Assembly: GCA_017632495.1 (NCBI GenBank) | Contig: JAGBRG010000042.1 | Location: 1 to 6,000, forward strand | Length of the DNA: 6,000 nucleotides | From: Spirochaetales bacterium | Lineage (GTDB): Bacteria; Spirochaetota; Spirochaetia; Sphaerochaetales; Sphaerochaetaceae | Direction of reading: 5' to 3' | Shown here: one piece after another, positions 4,211 to 6,000 of the stretch | Layout: each line of letters opens with the position of its first letter | Numbering within the stretch: the first letter of the stretch is position 1 | The notes under the pieces: model-generated | The model's input: only the letters and a program-made list of their open reading frames with translations | Told to the model about the DNA's origin: nothing | Database searches by the model: none | Program-made: the position numbers and the translations under genes

Positions 4211-6000
4211 ATGGCAACAGAACTGTCCAAGATGAGAAACATCGGAATCAGCGCACATATCGATTCCGGAAAAACCACTCTCAGCGAGAGAATTTTGTAT
4301 TACTGCAACAGAATCCACGCAATCCATGAAGTTCATGGCAAAGACGGCGTGGGAGCAACCATGGACAGCATGGAACTCGAGCGCGAAAGAGGAATCACTA
4401 TCGCAAGTGCCGCAACCAGTGTCAACTGGAAGGGCTACGAAATCAATGTCATAGACACTCCGGGCCACGTCGACTTCACAATCGAGGTCGAAAGATCACT
4501 TAGGGTCCTTGACGGAGCAATTCTTGTTCTGTGCTCCGTCGGAGGCGTCCAGAGCCAGAGCATCACAGTCGACAGACAGATGGACCGCTACAAGGTTCCC
4601 AGAATCGCATTCATCAACAAGTGCGACAGAACCGGTGCAAATCCCTACCGTGTCGTCTCTCAGATGAGGGAGAAGCTTCATCTGAACGCTGTCATGGTCG
4701 AGCTTCCCATCGGACTTGAGGACAAGCTCGAGGGCGTTGTGGACCTGATCCGCATGAAGGCCATCTATTTTGACGGCCCCAACGGAAACGTTCTGCGTGA
4801 GGAGGACATTCCTTCTTCAATGCTCGAAGAGGCCCAGCAGAAGCGCGAGGAGCTGATCGAGGCTGCAAGCGACTTTGACGATGAGCTTATGAACATGATC
4901 CTTGAGGGCGAAGAGCCTTCCATCGAGATGATCGAGGCTGCCATCAGACGCGGAACTCTCGCTCTGAAGATGTGCCCGGTCTTTGTCGGATCTGCTCACA
5001 AGAACAAGGGTATCCAGCCTCTTCTGGACGGTGTCACAAAGTATCTTCCTGAGCCGCGTGATGTCGAAAACAGAGCACTCGATCTTGATAACAATGAGAG
5101 CGAGGTCGTTCTTGAGGCAGATGACAAGAAGATTCCTGTCGTTCTGGCTTTCAAGCTCGAGGACGGACGTTACGGCCAGCTGACATATATCAGAGTCTAC
5201 CAGGGAAAGCTGAAGAAGGGTGACGAGCTTGTCAACACAAGAACCGGAAAGCGTTTCAGAATCGGACGTCTTATCAAGATGCACGCATCTGAGATGGAGG
5301 ACATCAACGAGTGCGGAGCAGGTGAGATCGCAGCCCTGTTCGGAATTGACTGTGCAAGCGGAGACACATTCTGCGGAGCAGGTCTCAGATACGCAATGAC
5401 ATCGATGTTCGTTCCGAATCCTGTCATCTCTCTTGCCATCCATCCGAAGGACAAGAAGAGCCAGGACAACATGAGCAAGGCCATCAACCGCTTCATGAAA
5501 GAGGACCCGACCTTCCAGTGCTACGTCGACCCTGAGAGCAACCAGACCATCATCAAGGGAATGGGAGAGCTTCATCTGGATGTCTATGTCGAGAGAATGC
5601 GCCGTGAGTACAACTGTGAAGTCACAGTCGGTGCCCCTGAGGTAGCATACCGCGAGGCAATCTCACAGAGAGCTGACTTCAACTACACCCACAAGAAGCA
5701 GACAGGTGGAAGCGGACAGTATGCACGTGTCGCCGGTTACATCGAGCCGATTCTCAGCGAGCCCGGTTCTGACGAGGAGCCCAAGGACTTCGAGTTTGTC
5801 AACGAGGTCAAGGGCGGAGCTATTCCTACCGAGTACATCCCGTCCTGCGAGAAGGGTTTCCAGACTGCCATGAAGAAGGGCCCGCAGCTTGACTTCCCGA
5901 TTGTCGGTGTGCGTGTATGCGTCAACGACGGTGCATGGCATCCGGTTGATTCTTCAGATATGGCATTCCAGACAGCTGCCATCGCAGCCTTCAAGGAGGC
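4211..6000 (+). CDS. fusA: Elongation factor G, spirochaete/mitochondrial EF-G1 type, 5' part
   Basis: Translational GTPase that drives translocation of tRNAs and mRNA through the ribosome. 596 codons are visible of an expected roughly 690-700; the C-terminal part (rest of domain IV and domain V) is beyond the right edge. G-domain motifs are G1 AHIDSGKTT (15-23), G2 RGITI (60-64), G3 DTPGH (82-86), G4 NKCD (136-139) and G5 GSA (260-262). Domain II follows with FKLEDGRYGQLTYIRVYQG, domain III includes GMGELHLDVYVERMRREY, and domain IV has TGGSGQYARV (498-507). Ser19 in G1, MDSMELERERGITI (51-64) and CSVGGVQSQSITVDRQM (108-124) fit the EF-G1 group shared by spirochaetes, planctomycetes and mitochondria better than ordinary bacterial EF-G. 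ATG 4211 is preceded by GAGG (4197-4200) with a 10-nt AT spacer. It stands divergent from pheS, not in a visible str operon (no rpsL, rpsG or tuf upstream). The organism probably has a second EF-G elsewhere; that is inference. Confidence 0.95.
   Translation, partial: MATELSKMRNIGISAHIDSGKTTLSERILYYCNRIHAIHEVHGKDGVGATMDSMELERERGITIASAATSVNWKGYEINVIDTPGHVDFTIEVERSLRVLDGAILVLCSVGGVQSQSITVDRQMDRYKVPRIAFINKCDRTGANPYRVVSQMREKLHLNAVMVELPIGLEDKLEGVVDLIRMKAIYFDGPNGNVLREEDIPSSMLEEAQQKREELIEAASDFDDELMNMILEGEEPSIEMIEAAIRRGTLALKMCPVFVGSAHKNKGIQPLLDGVTKYLPEPRDVENRALDLDNNESEVVLEADDKKIPVVLAFKLEDGRYGQLTYIRVYQGKLKKGDELVNTRTGKRFRIGRLIKMHASEMEDINECGAGEIAALFGIDCASGDTFCGAGLRYAMTSMFVPNPVISLAIHPKDKKSQDNMSKAINRFMKEDPTFQCYVDPESNQTIIKGMGELHLDVYVERMRREYNCEVTVGAPEVAYREAISQRADFNYTHKKQTGGSGQYARVAGYIEPILSEPGSDEEPKDFEFVNEVKGGAIPTEYIPSCEKGFQTAMKKGPQLDFPIVGVRVCVNDGAWHPVDSSDMAFQTAAIAAFKE

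Noticed and set aside
4817..5575. 252-codon ORF on the - strand
   Set aside because: It lies wholly antisense within the clear EF-G coding frame, and its Leu/Val/Asp/Ser-rich composition is typical of a reverse-frame shadow.

Overview
The window is best read as bacterial DNA from a spirochaete. Two signs, both recalled family resemblances and not searches, support this. The elongation factor G on the + strand has the sequence signature of the spirochaete/planctomycete/mitochondrial EF-G1 group. The phenylalanyl-tRNA synthetase genes on the - strand are of the archaeal/eukaryotic type, which spirochaetes are known to carry in place of the usual bacterial form. Shine-Dalgarno sites (GGAGG before pheT, GAGG before fusA) and the bacterial EF-G argue against an archaeal host. 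Genus cannot be fixed from this window; the coding regions look moderately GC-rich and the long intergenic region is clearly AT-rich.

Layout. Positions 1-3778 hold a tightly packed leftward operon, read in the order pheS (3778 to 2240), pheT (2240 to 543), then the N-terminal 182 codons of a thiamine-diphosphate-dependent dehydrogenase E1 alpha subunit (546 to the window edge). The stop and start codons overlap at both junctions (TGATG and GTGA), so the three genes are probably co-transcribed and translationally coupled. Positions 3779-4210 are a divergent intergenic region of about 430 bp. Positions 4211-6000 hold the first 596 codons of EF-G (fusA), read rightward and running off the edge.

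The intergenic region is the most interesting part. On the - strand, just upstream of pheS, is a 10-codon ORF with a good Shine-Dalgarno site encoding MAQYLFIFRP, which has two Phe codons. It looks like a candidate leader peptide for phenylalanine-responsive control of pheST, similar in idea to enterobacterial pheM but with no obvious terminator hairpin after it. Further upstream are three GTATAC palindromes, two of them within a 14-15 bp inverted repeat, around a plausible -35/-10 pair for pheS. The fusA side holds small hairpins and only weak promoter matches.

Functionally, the window pairs two translation systems (charging of tRNA-Phe and ribosomal translocation) placed back to back, with a central-carbon 2-oxoacid or acetoin dehydrogenase subunit appended to the pheST operon.
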